64,000 nt of DNA, from positions 1,054,001 through 1,118,000 of the forward strand of contig NZ_CP070490.1 in the NCBI RefSeq assembly GCF_016925635.1, written 5' to 3'. The stretch is from Lysinibacillus fusiformis. Its GTDB lineage: Bacteria > Bacillota > Bacilli > Bacillales_A > Planococcaceae. A program made the position numbers and the translations under genes. Positions 29,054 to 39,681 of the stretch are shown here, in pieces. Under the pieces are notes generated by a model that saw only the letters and a program-made list of their open reading frames with translations, did no database searches and was not told the DNA's origin. Numbering within the stretch: the first letter of the stretch is position 1; each line of letters begins with the position of its first letter.

Positions 29054-29479
29054 ATGATGCAGCAAGCAAATTTAAGCGAAAAGAATGCATTTTGTCGTTT
29101 TGCCATGGGGACGAGTTTGACCGCATATGGTATCGCTAAAGTTTCTAGAAATCCTAATTGTACAAAAGGTCGATTAATGATTGCATTAGGTGCCATGAAA
29201 ATGGCTGAGGGACTCTTTAAATATTGTCCAACAAAAGCAATTTTAAGCTCCAATATGCAAAATGCCATGAACACCTCTATGCAAAGTATGTTCAGCGGGC
29301 AAAATTCTATGTCTTCTGAACAAATCGATAAGCTCATGAAGGATTTTTCCTCTGCTATAGCTGGCAATTCTTCAGGTTCACAAGCTACTGCTTCAAAACA
29401 ATCTGACACCAGCACTTCAACTCAAAATTCCTCAAATAGTAGCGATTCTTCAACGAATAAAGCTCAGAATCCTTCTTAG
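29054..29479 (+). CDS. YgaP-like/DUF2892 membrane protein with Ser-rich tail
   Basis: 141 aa from the second ATG of an ATGATGATG run; AGGAGG is 7 nt upstream. The first half has two short hydrophobic segments and the signature-like AEGLFKYCPTKAIL end, as in YgaP-like (DUF2892) membrane domains. The second half is a low-complexity Ser/Thr/Asn/Gln tail (SKQSDTSTSTQNSSNSSDSS). It is the only gene on the plus strand between dus and the IS element, divergent from yerA and convergent with purD. Function unknown. Confidence 0.7.
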   Translation: MMQQANLSEKNAFCRFAMGTSLTAYGIAKVSRNPNCTKGRLMIALGAMKMAEGLFKYCPTKAILSSNMQNAMNTSMQSMFSGQNSMSSEQIDKLMKDFSSAIAGNSSGSQATASKQSDTSTSTQNSSNSSDSSTNKAQNPS

Positions 29480-29485
29480 TCAAAG

Positions 29486-29520
29486 GAGCCGTCCCAATCT
29501 ATTATTGAGACGGCTCTTAC
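29486..29520 (+). terminator. Terminator hairpin after the YgaP-like gene
   Basis: A 12-bp stem GAGCCGTC-CAAT / ATTG-GACGGCTC (29486-29516, one mismatch) with a 5-nt loop, followed by only two T and then TTAC. The tail is weak. It lies between convergent genes and may serve purD too. Confidence 0.5.
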
Positions 29521-29585
29521 CTCTTACGTTTTGAAACAACAAGAGGTTTCAAAAGACGATAAAAAATATTTAGTGAAAATAAAAA

Positions 29586-30842
29586 TTACTTCAATGTACG
29601 CCAGCCAATATCTTTACGGAAGAAAAAGTGATCCCATGTTTCCGTTGCAATACCTTCATAAACCTTTTCCTGTGCTTCTTGTAAAGTAGCTGCTTTTGCA
29701 CCAACTAACAGTACACGCCCACCGTTACCAACGAATTGGCCGTCTACTAATTTTGTACCTGCATGGAAAACTGCATGTGATGTGGAAAGTGTCTCTAAAT
29801 TCGGTAATACCTTACCCTTTTCAACGTCTCCTGGGTAACCCTCTGCTGCAATGACTACACCAAGCATTACTTCTTCTGACCATTGTAAATCAAAAGGCTG
29901 TTCATCCATTAATGCCATCATAAATGCACCAAAATCTGAAACCATACGTGGCAATACGACTTGCGTTTCTGGATCACCGAAACGAGCATTAAATTCTATA
30001 ACTTGAGGGCCTTTTTTCGTTAAAATTAACCCTGCATATAAAATCCCTGTAAAGGAAGCACCATCTGCCTCCATCCCTTTAACAGTAGGTTCTACAATCG
30101 TTTGAAAAGCAATATCGACTACCTCTTGTGAGATTTGTGGTACTGGAGAATAAGCACCCATACCTCCTGTGTTTGGTCCTTTATCTCCGTCATAAGCTCG
30201 TTTATGGTCTTGTGCAATAACCATTGGATAAATTTGTCCTTTATGTACAAAGGACATGAAGGAGAATTCTTCACCGTCTAAAAATTCCTCGATGACAACA
30301 CGTGAAGAAGATTCACCAAAGCGTTGATTCCCAATCATATCCTCTACAGCTTCAATTGCTTCTTCCTCTGTCATTGCCACAACAACGCCCTTACCAGCCG
30401 CTAAACCATCTGCTTTAATTACAATAGGCGCCCCTTGTTCTTTAATATAGGCTATGGCTTTTTCTGCTTCAGTAAACGTTTCATGTGCTGCTGTAGGAAT
30501 ATTGTATTTATTCATAATTTCTTTCGCATAGGATTTACTGCTTTCTATTTGAGCAGCAGCCTTTGTAGGGCCGAAAATACGTAAACCTCTAGCTGTAAAG
30601 AAATCGACAATGCCTTCAGCAAGCGGCTGTTCTGGGCCAACAAATGTTAATGCAATATCATTTTCCTTAGCAAATTGAGCGAGACCTGCGAAATCCATTG
30701 TATCAATAGCAACAACTTCTACTTCGCCTCGCATCCCATCATTTCCTGGCGCTACAAATACGTTGTTAACTGATGGAGAGATGCTAAATTGTTTAGCGAT
30801 TGCATGCTCACGACCGCCGCTTCCGATTACTAATACATTCAT
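29586..30842 (-). CDS. purD: Phosphoribosylamine-glycine ligase
   Basis: 418 aa from the ATG at 30842 (GGAGG 10 nt upstream). GAR synthetase, second step of de novo purine synthesis: phosphoribosylamine + glycine + ATP. N-terminal GSGGREHAIA nucleotide-type loop, ATP-grasp core with IKADGLAAGKGV, and the signature RFGDPETQVVLPR near residue 290. Last gene of the pur operon, separated from purH by a hairpin. Confidence 0.97.
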   Translation of the reverse strand: MNVLVIGSGGREHAIAKQFSISPSVNNVFVAPGNDGMRGEVEVVAIDTMDFAGLAQFAKENDIALTFVGPEQPLAEGIVDFFTARGLRIFGPTKAAAQIESSKSYAKEIMNKYNIPTAAHETFTEAEKAIAYIKEQGAPIVIKADGLAAGKGVVVAMTEEEAIEAVEDMIGNQRFGESSSRVVIEEFLDGEEFSFMSFVHKGQIYPMVIAQDHKRAYDGDKGPNTGGMGAYSPVPQISQEVVDIAFQTIVEPTVKGMEADGASFTGILYAGLILTKKGPQVIEFNARFGDPETQVVLPRMVSDFGAFMMALMDEQPFDLQWSEEVMLGVVIAAEGYPGDVEKGKVLPNLETLSTSHAVFHAGTKLVDGQFVGNGGRVLLVGAKAATLQEAQEKVYEGIATETWDHFFFRKDIGWRTLK

Positions 30843-30870
30843 TTTAGAGAATCCTCCTCTTTGTAAGTAA

Positions 30871-30896
30871 GACCGAGATGAACCAACATCTCGGTC
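30871..30896 (-). other. Intercistronic hairpin purH-purD
   Basis: A perfect 10-bp stem GACCGAGATG / CATCTCGGTC with a 6-nt loop in the 81-nt purH-purD gap. The following sequence is TTACTT, a poor T-tract, so it may be a partial terminator or an mRNA-stability/processing element. Confidence 0.7.
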
Positions 30897-30923
30897 TGTT
30901 ATGTTTCCTATATGCTTCAACAA

Positions 30924-32450
30924 TTAATGTTTAAAATGACGTACGCCTGTGAATACCATAGCAATGCCGTATTCATTAGCTTTATCAATGGAATCTTGAT
31001 CTTTAATCGAACCACCTGGTTGAATAATTGCTGTAATTCCTGCAGCTGCTGCAGCTTCCACAGTATCACTCATTGGGAAAAATGCATCTGATGCTAATGC
31101 AGCACCTTTTGCTTTTTCTCCAGCTTGTTCAAAGGCGATTTTAGCAGCACCTACGCGATTCATTTGACCTGCGCCAACGCCAAGTGTCATTTGAGAATCT
31201 GTTACAACAATCGCATTTGATTTCACATGTTTGACAACAGACCAACCAAGTTGTAATGCTTCCCATTCTTGTTCTGTTGGTTCACGATCTGTCACTACTT
31301 TAATATCCGCATTGCCAAAGCCATAGCGATCTGGCTCTTGTACAAGAAGGCCTCCCTCAACTGATACTACATTGAATGAATCTTGTTTCGCTTGCTCGAA
31401 AGGAATTGTTAGTAAGCGGATATTTTTCTTTTTCGTTAAAATATCTAATGCTTCTTGTGAGAAAGCAGGAGCAATAATAATCTCTAGGAAAATATGGCTT
31501 AGCTTCTCTGCAGTTGCTGCATCCACTTCCATATTTAATGCGATAATACCGCCAAAAATTGATGTTGGATCAGCTTCATATGCTTTATCGAAAGCTGCCT
31601 CTAATGTGACACCTGTGCCAACACCACATGGATTCATATGTTTCACTGCTACAGCAGCTGGCATTTCAAATTCTTTCACAATTTGCAATGCTGCATTACC
31701 ATCTTGAATATTGTTGTAAGATAACTCCTTACCATGTAATTGTGTAGCATAGGCTAATGAAAAGTCAGAGCCAAGACGCTTTTGGTAGAAAGCCGCTTTT
31801 TGATGAGGGTTTTCGCCATAGCGTAAATTTTGCTTTAATTCATATGTCATTGTTAAGCTCTCTGGGAACTCTTCTTCAGTCAGGTAGTTTGAGATATAAG
31901 AATCATAAGCGGCTGTGTGACGGAAAACTTTCGCAGCTAGTTTACGACGTGTTTCAATCGTTGTTGCGCCGTCTACTTTTAGTTCTTCTAATACTGTTGC
32001 ATAGTCATTGCTGTCCACGATTACTGTTACATATTGATGGTTTTTTGCAGCAGAACGTAACATTGTTGGACCACCGATATCAATGTTTTCAATTGCATCA
32101 TCCCAAGTTACATTAGGCTTTGAAATTGTTTCAACAAATGGATATAGATTAACACAAACAATCTCAATTGGCTCAATTCCATGCTCATTCATCTGAGCTT
32201 GATGAGACGCATCGTCAAATTTTCCTAATAGACCACCGTGAATCATTGGATTTAATGTTTTTACACGACCATCTAAAATTTCAGGAAACTTCGTTACTTC
32301 ATCTACCGCTGTTACAGCTACTGCATTGTCCTGTAACATTTTTTTTGTACCGCCAGTTGATAAAATTTCATAACCTAATGCTACTAATTCCTTTGCAAAT
32401 TCTAAAATACCATCTTTATTGGAAACACTGATTAATGCACGTTTTGTCAC
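30924..32450 (-). CDS. purH: Bifunctional AICAR transformylase/IMP cyclohydrolase
   Basis: 508 aa from a GTG start with GGAGG 8 nt upstream. Last two steps to IMP. N-terminal IMP cyclohydrolase domain (residues about 1-195: [25 protein letters not shown]) and C-terminal AICAR formyltransferase ([24 protein letters not shown]). Length matches the family. It lies between purN and purD, each gap containing a hairpin. Confidence 0.97.
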   Translation of the reverse strand: MTKRALISVSNKDGILEFAKELVALGYEILSTGGTKKMLQDNAVAVTAVDEVTKFPEILDGRVKTLNPMIHGGLLGKFDDASHQAQMNEHGIEPIEIVCVNLYPFVETISKPNVTWDDAIENIDIGGPTMLRSAAKNHQYVTVIVDSNDYATVLEELKVDGATTIETRRKLAAKVFRHTAAYDSYISNYLTEEEFPESLTMTYELKQNLRYGENPHQKAAFYQKRLGSDFSLAYATQLHGKELSYNNIQDGNAALQIVKEFEMPAAVAVKHMNPCGVGTGVTLEAAFDKAYEADPTSIFGGIIALNMEVDAATAEKLSHIFLEIIIAPAFSQEALDILTKKKNIRLLTIPFEQAKQDSFNVVSVEGGLLVQEPDRYGFGNADIKVVTDREPTEQEWEALQLGWSVVKHVKSNAIVVTDSQMTLGVGAGQMNRVGAAKIAFEQAGEKAKGAALASDAFFPMSDTVEAAAAAGITAIIQPGGSIKDQDSIDKANEYGIAMVFTGVRHFKH

Positions 32451-32512
32451 AACAATATCCTCCTAATTTTTATCGTGCTGTCCACGAACTGACTTGCTTC
32501 AATAGATTCATA

Positions 32513-32554
32513 GAGTTAGGTCTTACTTGTTGAGTATGGTTCTCGACCTAACTC
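32513..32554 (-). other. Intercistronic hairpin purN-purH
   Basis: A perfect 10-bp stem GAGTTAGGTC / GACCTAACTC with a 22-nt loop, in the 113-nt gap between purN and purH. No T-tract follows on the minus strand, so it does not look like an ordinary terminator. Confidence 0.65.
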
Positions 32555-32563
32555 CTTCTTCAG

Positions 32564-33133
32564 TTACTGTAATAATTGCTGTAAAGCCTTCGTATATAAT
32601 AGATGCTCTTGCTTGTGAATTTCAGCTTCTGTTGCTTCACGATTTCCTTCAATAACAGGTACCGCTGCCTGAGCGATAATTGGTCCAGTATCCATTCCTT
32701 CATCAACAAAATGCACTGTTACACCTGTGATTTTCACACCATGATTGATGGCCTGTCCAATAGCGTCCTTTCCAGGAAAAGCCGGCAATAAGGAGGGGTG
32801 AATATTCACAATTCGTTGTGGAAAGGCTGCTAATAATACGTCACTGATTAAGCGCATATAACCTGCAAGCACAATCCATTTCACATCGCACTCATGTAAA
32901 GCATCGATAATAGCTGTTTCATAAGCTGCCTTCGAGGTAAACTCTTTTGGATTTAATGCTAATACTGGAATCCCAAAGTTTTCAGCACGTGTTACTACAA
33001 ATTCTCCAGGCTTATCTGTGACCACAAGTTCGACCTTCGCATGTAATTCACCACGTTCAATGGCCTCTTGAATGGCTTGAAAATTACTACCGCTGCCTGA
33101 CGCGAACACGGCGATTTTTGTTGGTGCAGTCAT
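32564..33133 (-). CDS. purN: Phosphoribosylglycinamide formyltransferase
   Basis: 189 aa. Transfers a formyl group from 10-formyl-THF to GAR (third step). FASGSGSNFQAI near the N-terminus binds GAR phosphate. Catalytic Asn/His are in NIHPSLLPAFPG, and the Asp in GVTVHFVDEGMDTGPII. Its ATG overlaps the purM stop (TAATG). Normal length. Confidence 0.97.
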   Translation of the reverse strand: MTAPTKIAVFASGSGSNFQAIQEAIERGELHAKVELVVTDKPGEFVVTRAENFGIPVLALNPKEFTSKAAYETAIIDALHECDVKWIVLAGYMRLISDVLLAAFPQRIVNIHPSLLPAFPGKDAIGQAINHGVKITGVTVHFVDEGMDTGPIIAQAAVPVIEGNREATEAEIHKQEHLLYTKALQQLLQ

Positions 33134-34188
33134 TACACTAAACTCCCATCATGTGAGCCATTAAATACTACCCCGTCGCCTTTAATAACACGTCCGATTG
33201 TATAAGCCTTTTCACCATTTGCTTCTACTGCAGCGATTACTTTATCAGCTTCAGTTGTTGGCACAGCGATTACAAAGCCAATACCCATGTTAAACACATT
33301 ATATAAATCTTTATCTTCTAGCTGCCCTTTATCTTTTAAGAATTCAAAGATACGTAATACAGGCCAAGAACCTAAGTCGATTTCCGTTGCTAGTCCTTCT
33401 GGCATCATGCGTGGTAGATTTTCATAGAAACCTCCACCTGTAACATGTGCACAACCATGTACATCTGCTGCCTTTAAAGCTGCTAGTACAGGTTTAGCAT
33501 ATAGCTTTGTTGGCACTAGAAGCGCCTCACCGATTGGTCCTAGATCTTCATAGCCTTCTACAATCGCATCCACCGCATATTGATGATCTGCAAAGACAAT
33601 TTTACGCACTAAAGAATAACCGTTTGAATGTACACCACTTGAAGCAATCCCAATAAGTACATCGCCTTCTACGATTTTTTCACCTGTCACAATGGCAGAT
33701 TTTTCACAGGCGCCAACTGCAAAACCAGCTAAATCATATTCATCTTCTTCATAAAGACCAGGCATTTCTGCAGTTTCGCCACCTATTAGTGCCGCACCAG
33801 ATTGCACACAGCCATCTGCAACGCCTTTGACAATTTGTTCGATTTTTGCAGGCTCTGCTTTTCCAAGCGCTACGTAATCTAAAAAGTAAAGTGGTTCTGC
33901 TCCTTGTGCAACAATATCATTTACACACATTGCTACACAGTCCACACCGATTGTATCGTGCTTGTCCACCATGAAAGCCAGTTTTAGTTTTGTTCCAACA
34001 CCATCTGTTCCAGAAATTAGAACAGGTTCTTTAAGATTCAGTTCTGACAAGTCAAACATGCCACCAAAGCCACCAAACGTCCCCATTACACCTAGACGGT
34101 TTGTACGTTCAACATGAGACTTCATTCGTTTTACGGCTTCATAGCCCGCTTCAATATTTACACCTGCTTGTTCATATGCCTTTGACAC
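33133..34188 (-). CDS. purM: Phosphoribosylformylglycinamidine cyclo-ligase
   Basis: 351 aa from the GTG at 34188, chosen because AAGGAGG precedes it by 8 nt and the protein then starts [19 protein letters not shown] as in Bacillus PurM. AIR synthetase, closing the imidazole ring. ATP/phosphate loop GGFGGMFDL, substrate segment [13 protein letters not shown], and [15 protein letters not shown]-like motif. The extra open stretch up to 34263 lies in the purF-purM gap. Confidence 0.95.
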   Translation of the reverse strand: MSKAYEQAGVNIEAGYEAVKRMKSHVERTNRLGVMGTFGGFGGMFDLSELNLKEPVLISGTDGVGTKLKLAFMVDKHDTIGVDCVAMCVNDIVAQGAEPLYFLDYVALGKAEPAKIEQIVKGVADGCVQSGAALIGGETAEMPGLYEEDEYDLAGFAVGACEKSAIVTGEKIVEGDVLIGIASSGVHSNGYSLVRKIVFADHQYAVDAIVEGYEDLGPIGEALLVPTKLYAKPVLAALKAADVHGCAHVTGGGFYENLPRMMPEGLATEIDLGSWPVLRIFEFLKDKGQLEDKDLYNVFNMGIGFVIAVPTTEADKVIAAVEANGEKAYTIGRVIKGDGVVFNGSHDGSLV

Positions 34189-34284
34189 GCAGAGTTCCTC
34201 CTTATCATCCAAGTCGCCTAAGTTTCCTAGATAGAAATGACTGTAAAACCTACTAGAGAACACTAATTTGTTGCGATGTTTTTC

Positions 34285-35709
34285 TTAACGTAATAATTCT
34301 TTTTCATGCGGCAAGATAGTATCCGGGAAAATCTCTGTTGGATATTTGCCTGTAAAGCATGCTAGGCATAGTCCTCGGTTTTCATCTTCATACGGTCGTG
34401 CAATAGTCTCTACCATCCCCTCAACAGAAAGGAAAGTCAGAGAATCTGCACCAATTACTTCACGAATTTCATCTACATTATGACTAGAAGCAATCAGTTC
34501 TTCATGCGTAGATGTATCAATGCCATAATAACAAGGATCTGTCATTGGCGGTGAAGAAATCACAACGTGAACTTCCGCTGCGCCAGCATCTTTTAACATT
34601 TTGACAATGCGACGAGATGTTGTACCACGAACAATGGAATCATCCACCATTACTACTTTTTTTCCTTTTACGACTTGAACAACCGGTGAAAGTTTCATTT
34701 TTACACCACGTTCACGTAACTCTTGTGTCGGCTGAATAAATGTACGCCCAACATAACGGTTTTTAATAAGACCTAATTCATAAGGAATTCCACTTTCTTC
34801 TGCAAAACCAATCGCTGCGGAAATACTTGAATCGGGAACACCCGTTACAACATCTGCCTCAATATGCGCACATTCACGAGCAAGCTGTTTACCCATACGT
34901 TTTCGTGCCATATGAACGTTAATACCATCAATATCCGAATCAGGACGAGCTAAATAAACATACTCCATCGCACACATCGAACGTTTTTCCATGTCAGCAA
35001 AACGATCCGATTTTACACCCTCATCGTTAATAATGATTAGTTCGCCTGGTTCTACCGAACGAACGAATTCTGCACCAATTAAATCAAATGCACAAGTTTC
35101 AGAAGCTACCACCCAGCCATCTCCTAGCTTTCCAAGAGATAATGGACGTAAACCATGTGGATCACGTGCAACAAGCATTTCATCCTTTGTCATAATTAAG
35201 AAAGAATACGCACCCTTTAAAAGAGATAGGGCATTTTTCACCTTCGCACGGAATGGTGAATGCGAGCTTTTCTTAATAAGATGCGCCAACACTTCTGTAT
35301 CAGAGCTTGAATGGAAAATACTACCTTGTCGCTCTAAATATTGTTTTAAATGTGTCGCATTGACTAAGTTACCGTTATGGGCAATTGAAAGGCTACCAGT
35401 TGAGGAGTGGAATAATAATGGCTGTACGTTTTCGATACCGCCACCACCAGCAGTCGTGTAACGAACATGCGCAATAGCTGCTTTGCCGTTCACTGCTTTT
35501 AATTTATCTTCGTTGAAAACATCATTAACTAGTCCTTCGCCTTTCACCGCGCGAAGATGCTGTCCGTCTGAAACGACAATTCCAGCACCTTCTTGTCCAC
35601 GGTGTTGAAGAGCATGAAGCCCGTAATAGCTAAGGTGTGCTGGATTTGGGTTACCCCAAATACCAAACACCCCACATTCTTCGTTTAAGCCTCTGAGTTC
35701 AGCAAGCAT
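34285..35709 (-). CDS. purF: Amidophosphoribosyltransferase
   Basis: 474 aa from the ATG at 35709 (AAAGGAG 8 nt upstream), which starts inside purL. First committed step: PRPP + glutamine to phosphoribosylamine. An 11-residue propeptide ([11 protein letters not shown]) precedes the catalytic Cys12, as in the 4Fe-4S Bacillus enzyme. PRPP loop [15 protein letters not shown]-terminal cysteines including [16 protein letters not shown]. Feedback inhibition by nucleotides is known for the family. Confidence 0.97.
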   Translation of the reverse strand: MLAELRGLNEECGVFGIWGNPNPAHLSYYGLHALQHRGQEGAGIVVSDGQHLRAVKGEGLVNDVFNEDKLKAVNGKAAIAHVRYTTAGGGGIENVQPLLFHSSTGSLSIAHNGNLVNATHLKQYLERQGSIFHSSSDTEVLAHLIKKSSHSPFRAKVKNALSLLKGAYSFLIMTKDEMLVARDPHGLRPLSLGKLGDGWVVASETCAFDLIGAEFVRSVEPGELIIINDEGVKSDRFADMEKRSMCAMEYVYLARPDSDIDGINVHMARKRMGKQLARECAHIEADVVTGVPDSSISAAIGFAEESGIPYELGLIKNRYVGRTFIQPTQELRERGVKMKLSPVVQVVKGKKVVMVDDSIVRGTTSRRIVKMLKDAGAAEVHVVISSPPMTDPCYYGIDTSTHEELIASSHNVDEIREVIGADSLTFLSVEGMVETIARPYEDENRGLCLACFTGKYPTEIFPDTILPHEKELLR

Positions 35710-37919
35710 GGGATTGCTCCTTTCCAATTAGAACGGAATTCCTCCACTGTACCTTCTACAAGCACACCTTTGTCCCCGTTGATTTTCACAAGTGCATCGT
35801 TTGTTACGACACCAATTTTTTGAGCATCTTTGATGATTTCTACAAATGCTGCAGCATTTTCTTCTTTAACAGTGACAACAAAACGAGATTGACTCTCACT
35901 GAATAACGCAGTTGTTGCAGAGCCTGTTAATGTTACATCCACACCAAGACCGTTTGCGCCAAATGTTGTTTCAGCAATCGCGACAGCTAGACCACCCTCT
36001 GCTACATCATGAGCAGATTGAACAAGACCTGCTTTAATCGCCTTTAATAAAGCTTGCTGACGTGTCGCTTCAACTTCTAAGTCGATAGTTGGTGCTTTCC
36101 CTGAAATAACACCATTATTTAATAGTTTTTGAAGCTCTGAACCACCAAATTCTGTTTTTGTCTCACCAATAACAAAGATAATATCTCCTGCAGCTTTTAC
36201 ATCCTGTGTCGTTACATGTGCTAAGTCTTCAATAAGACCAACCATACCAATTGTCGGTGTTGGATACACCGCTTCGCCTGAACGTTCATTGTAAAGAGAA
36301 ACGTTACCTCCGATTACTGGAGCATTTAATGCCGTACAAGCTGCCGAAATACCATCAGCAGATTTTTCAATTTGCCAGAAGATTTCTGGTTTCTCTGGAT
36401 TACCAAAGTTTAAGCAGTCTGTAATCGCAAGTGGCGTACCACCAGTTGCCACGATATTACGAGCTGCTTCGGCTACCGCGATAGCACCACCCACTTCTGG
36501 ATCTAAATAGATATAACGAGAGTTACAGTCTGTTGTCATTGCTAACCCTTTATTTGTGCCACGTACTCGAATAACGGCAGCATCAGAGCCTGGTTTAACA
36601 ACTGTTGATGTACGTACTTGATAATCGTATTGATCATATACCCACTCTTTAGAAGCAATCGTCGGTGCTTTTAATAAAGCATTTAATGTTTCTTTGTAAT
36701 CTGTCACAACAGGTTCAGTGTTTTCGATTGCTTGGAACTGAGCATAGTATGCAGGCTCTGCAGATGGTTTATGATAAACAGGTGCATCTTCTGCTAACGC
36801 GTCTGCAGATACCTCTGCAACTACTTGTCCTTTGTGTAAAAGACGAAGCATTTTGTCATCTGTCACTCGACCGATTGCTACAGCATCTAAATCATATTTA
36901 TCGAAAATCGCTTTAATTTCATCTTCGCGACCTTTTTTCACCACTAATAGCATACGTTCTTGAGACTCAGATAGCATCATTTCGTACGCTGTCATACCTG
37001 TCTCACGCTGAGGCACTAAGTCTAGGTTCATTTCTACACCAGAACCAGCCTTTGAAGCCATTTCTGCCGAAGAAGAAGTAAGACCAGCTGCACCCATATC
37101 TTGAATACCAACTAAAGCATCAGATTTTACAACTTCTAAACATGCTTCAAGTAAAAGTTTCTCCATGAATGGGTCCCCTACTTGTACTGCTGGACGTTGG
37201 TTTTCTGACTCCTCTGTTAATTCCTCAGAGGCAAATGTTGCACCATGAATTCCGTCACGCCCTGTTTTCGCACCAACGTACATCACTGTATTACCGACAC
37301 CTGCCGCAATACCACGTTGAATATCTTTATGGTCGATTAAACCGACACACATAGCATTCACAAGTGGATTACCTTCATAGCAAGGATCGAATTGAATTTC
37401 GCCACCTACTGTAGGAATTCCGATACAGTTACCATACCCTGCAATACCAGCAACTACTTCTTCAAATAGATATTTACCACGCGCTGATTTTAATTCACCA
37501 AAGCGTAATGAGTTTAACATGGCGATTGGACGTGCACCCATTGAGAAAACATCACGGATAATACCACCCACACCAGTTGCAGCTCCTTGATAAGGTTCTA
37601 TTGCAGATGGATGGTTATGTGATTCCATTTTAAACACTACTGCTTGTTCGTCACCAATATCAACAATACCTGCACCTTCACCTGGTCCTTGTAAAACTTG
37701 AGGCCCTTTTGTAGGGAATTTACGTAGTACTGGCTTTGAATTTTTGTAAGAGCAGTGCTCAGACCACATTACTGAGAAAAGACCTGTCTCTGTCCAGTTA
37801 GGTAGACGTCCTAAAATACCTTCTACCATTGCAAATTCTTCGTCTGACATCCCCATTCCAGCGTATAGCTTTTCATCTTTAATTTGCTGTGCTGTTGGCT
37901 CAAACTTAGTTGTTGACAT
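35685..37919 (-). CDS. purL: Phosphoribosylformylglycinamidine synthase subunit PurL
   Basis: 744 aa small-type PurL, the ATP-using subunit of the PurL-PurQ-PurS FGAM synthase complex. The N-terminal [10 protein letters not shown] motif holds the catalytic His, and [20 protein letters not shown] is the ATP/FGAR loop. The C-terminal half repeats the AIR-synthetase fold. Its 3' end overlaps purF by 25 nt and its start overlaps purQ by 14 nt, so the three are translationally coupled. Confidence 0.97.
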   Translation of the reverse strand: MSTTKFEPTAQQIKDEKLYAGMGMSDEEFAMVEGILGRLPNWTETGLFSVMWSEHCSYKNSKPVLRKFPTKGPQVLQGPGEGAGIVDIGDEQAVVFKMESHNHPSAIEPYQGAATGVGGIIRDVFSMGARPIAMLNSLRFGELKSARGKYLFEEVVAGIAGYGNCIGIPTVGGEIQFDPCYEGNPLVNAMCVGLIDHKDIQRGIAAGVGNTVMYVGAKTGRDGIHGATFASEELTEESENQRPAVQVGDPFMEKLLLEACLEVVKSDALVGIQDMGAAGLTSSSAEMASKAGSGVEMNLDLVPQRETGMTAYEMMLSESQERMLLVVKKGREDEIKAIFDKYDLDAVAIGRVTDDKMLRLLHKGQVVAEVSADALAEDAPVYHKPSAEPAYYAQFQAIENTEPVVTDYKETLNALLKAPTIASKEWVYDQYDYQVRTSTVVKPGSDAAVIRVRGTNKGLAMTTDCNSRYIYLDPEVGGAIAVAEAARNIVATGGTPLAITDCLNFGNPEKPEIFWQIEKSADGISAACTALNAPVIGGNVSLYNERSGEAVYPTPTIGMVGLIEDLAHVTTQDVKAAGDIIFVIGETKTEFGGSELQKLLNNGVISGKAPTIDLEVEATRQQALLKAIKAGLVQSAHDVAEGGLAVAIAETTFGANGLGVDVTLTGSATTALFSESQSRFVVTVKEENAAAFVEIIKDAQKIGVVTNDALVKINGDKGVLVEGTVEEFRSNWKGAIPCLLNSEA

Positions 37920-38589
37920 GATTTTCCCTCCACTGCTTCACGATTGATTTAAATACTGCTAGACCGTCTGCGCCGCCCACCAGTGCATCAACAGCTCGCT
38001 CTGGGTGTGGCATCATCCCTAATACATTGCCGCGCTCGTTTATAATCCCTGCGATATCTTCTAAAGAACCGTTTGGATTGTCACCTGAGTATGTGAATAC
38101 GATTTGATTATTATCTTTTAGTGATTGTAAAGTTTCCTCATCACAGTAGTAATTCCCTTCACCATGTGCGATTGGAATATTGATGATTTGACCTTGCTCA
38201 TATTGATTTGTGAATGATGTATTGTTGTTTTCAACTTTAAGCTGCACTGTACGGCACATAAATTTTAAGTTTTTATTGCGCAATAAAGCTCCTGGCAATA
38301 AACCTGCTTCCGTTAGGATTTGGAAGCCATTACATACACCTAATACAGGTTTACCAGCATCTGCTGCTTTCTTAACTTCTGCCATAATGTTAGATTGATT
38401 AGCCATTGCACCACAACGAAGATAATCTCCATAGGAGAATCCTCCAGGTACTAATACGCCATCAAAACCACTTAGATCTGTTGCTGTATGCCATACATAT
38501 TCTACTTCTTCACCTAGCTCGTCTTTAATCGCATGATACATATCGATATCACAGTTTGACCCAGGGAATACGAGTACTGCGAATTTCAT
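37906..38589 (-). CDS. purQ: Phosphoribosylformylglycinamidine synthase subunit PurQ
   Basis: 227 aa class I glutamine amidotransferase that supplies ammonia to PurL. Catalytic Cys in [11 protein letters not shown], His and Glu in [10 protein letters not shown]. Typical start [16 protein letters not shown]. Tightly packed between purS (2-nt gap) and purL (14-nt overlap). Confidence 0.97.
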   Translation of the reverse strand: MKFAVLVFPGSNCDIDMYHAIKDELGEEVEYVWHTATDLSGFDGVLVPGGFSYGDYLRCGAMANQSNIMAEVKKAADAGKPVLGVCNGFQILTEAGLLPGALLRNKNLKFMCRTVQLKVENNNTSFTNQYEQGQIINIPIAHGEGNYYCDEETLQSLKDNNQIVFTYSGDNPNGSLEDIAGIINERGNVLGMMPHPERAVDALVGGADGLAVFKSIVKQWRENHVNN

Positions 38590-38591
38590 GA

Positions 38592-38840
38592 TTAATTAGC
38601 CTCCTCGACTTCGTAACGGTAGTCTTCAATTACAACGTTCGTTAAAACCTTTTCACACATTTCTTTTACTAGCGTATCAATGTCACGTTCTGTATCATTA
38701 ATTGATAGTTCAAGATATTTACCGATACGTAAATCTTCTACTTCACCGTAGCCCATTTTAGCTAAAGAACCTTGTACTGCAGAGCCTTGAGGATCAAGAA
38801 TGCTCTCACGTAATGTTACATAGATTTTTACTTTTTTCAT
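38592..38840 (-). CDS. purS: Phosphoribosylformylglycinamidine synthase subunit PurS
   Basis: 82 aa. Small subunit that links PurL and PurQ. Typical sequence [20 protein letters not shown] and [10 protein letters not shown]. Two nt separate it from each neighbour's stop or start. Confidence 0.96.
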   Translation of the reverse strand: MKKVKIYVTLRESILDPQGSAVQGSLAKMGYGEVEDLRIGKYLELSINDTERDIDTLVKEMCEKVLTNVVIEDYRYEVEEAN

Positions 38841-38842
38841 TG

Positions 38843-39553
38843 TTATTTGCCTCCGAGTCTAGAAAGTATAATAGTATAAACTTCAGTTAAATTACCAAGG
38901 TCTCGACGAAAAACATCTTTGTCTAACTTTTGCTTTGTTGTTGCATCCCAAAGTCGGCATGTATCTGGTGAAATTTCATCTGCCAGTAATACATGACCAT
39001 CCAAATCACGACCAAACTCTAATTTAAAATCAATCAATGTCACATTGACATCTGCAAAGATTGGCTGTAGCACTTTGTTAACGGCTAGTGCACCATCATA
39101 AATAGCTGTTACTTCAGTAGGTGTGGCAAGTTCAAGAACATCGATATGCTCTGTCGTAATAAGTGGATCGCCTAATTCATCGTCTTTATAATAAAATTCA
39201 ACGATTGGTCGTTTTAAAGGTGTCCCCTCTTCAAGACCCAGACGTTTTGCTAAACTTCCAGCAGCGATATTACGAACAACAACCTCAATCGGAATAATTT
39301 CTACTTTTTTTACAAGTTGTTGTGTATCTGATAATTGTTTTACGAAATGTGACGCAATTGCGTTAGCTTGTAATTTTTCGAAAATTAATGAAGTAATGCG
39401 ATTATTTAAAATGCCCTTACCTTCAATTTCCTCTTTCTTTTCACCATTAAATGCTGTTGCACTATCCTTGTACTCAACAAGTAGCACATTTGGCTCCTCT
39501 GTTGTGAACAATTTTTTTGCTTTACCTTCATACAAAAGTTGACCTTTAGTCAT
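38843..39553 (-). CDS. purC: SAICAR synthetase
   Basis: 236 aa. Joins CAIR and aspartate with ATP. Typical start GQLLYEGKAKKLFTTEE, the VEVVVRNIAAGSLAKRLG block, and LIDFKLEFGRD plus LADEISPDTCRLWD signatures. GGGGG precedes the ATG. Two nt before purS; a hairpin lies in the gap to purB. Confidence 0.97.
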   Translation of the reverse strand: MTKGQLLYEGKAKKLFTTEEPNVLLVEYKDSATAFNGEKKEEIEGKGILNNRITSLIFEKLQANAIASHFVKQLSDTQQLVKKVEIIPIEVVVRNIAAGSLAKRLGLEEGTPLKRPIVEFYYKDDELGDPLITTEHIDVLELATPTEVTAIYDGALAVNKVLQPIFADVNVTLIDFKLEFGRDLDGHVLLADEISPDTCRLWDATTKQKLDKDVFRRDLGNLTEVYTIILSRLGGK

Positions 39554-39595
39554 TTCGTTTTCCCCCTGATATTATGAGATACGCTTGTAATCATG

Positions 39596-39633
39596 TTCAG
39601 AATTGAACCGTATTTCTACGATTCAACTCTGAA
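39596..39633 (-). other. Intercistronic hairpin purB-purC
   Basis: A 14-bp stem with two mismatches (TTCAGA-TTGAA-CGT / ACG-TTCAA-TCTGAA) and a 6-nt loop in the 128-nt gap between purB and purC. No T-run follows on the minus strand. Confidence 0.6.
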
Positions 39634-39681
39634 ACTTTTACTGGTGGCTCTAACATTTATTTTAAGATGGCTAAATAAATA

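Noticed and set aside
28996-29415. 139-codon minus-strand frame
   Set aside because: It is antisense to the YgaP-like gene, which has AGGAGG and a recognisable membrane domain; the minus frame has no ribosome binding site.
34991-35461. 156-codon plus-strand frame
   Set aside because: Antisense to purF, which is unambiguous.
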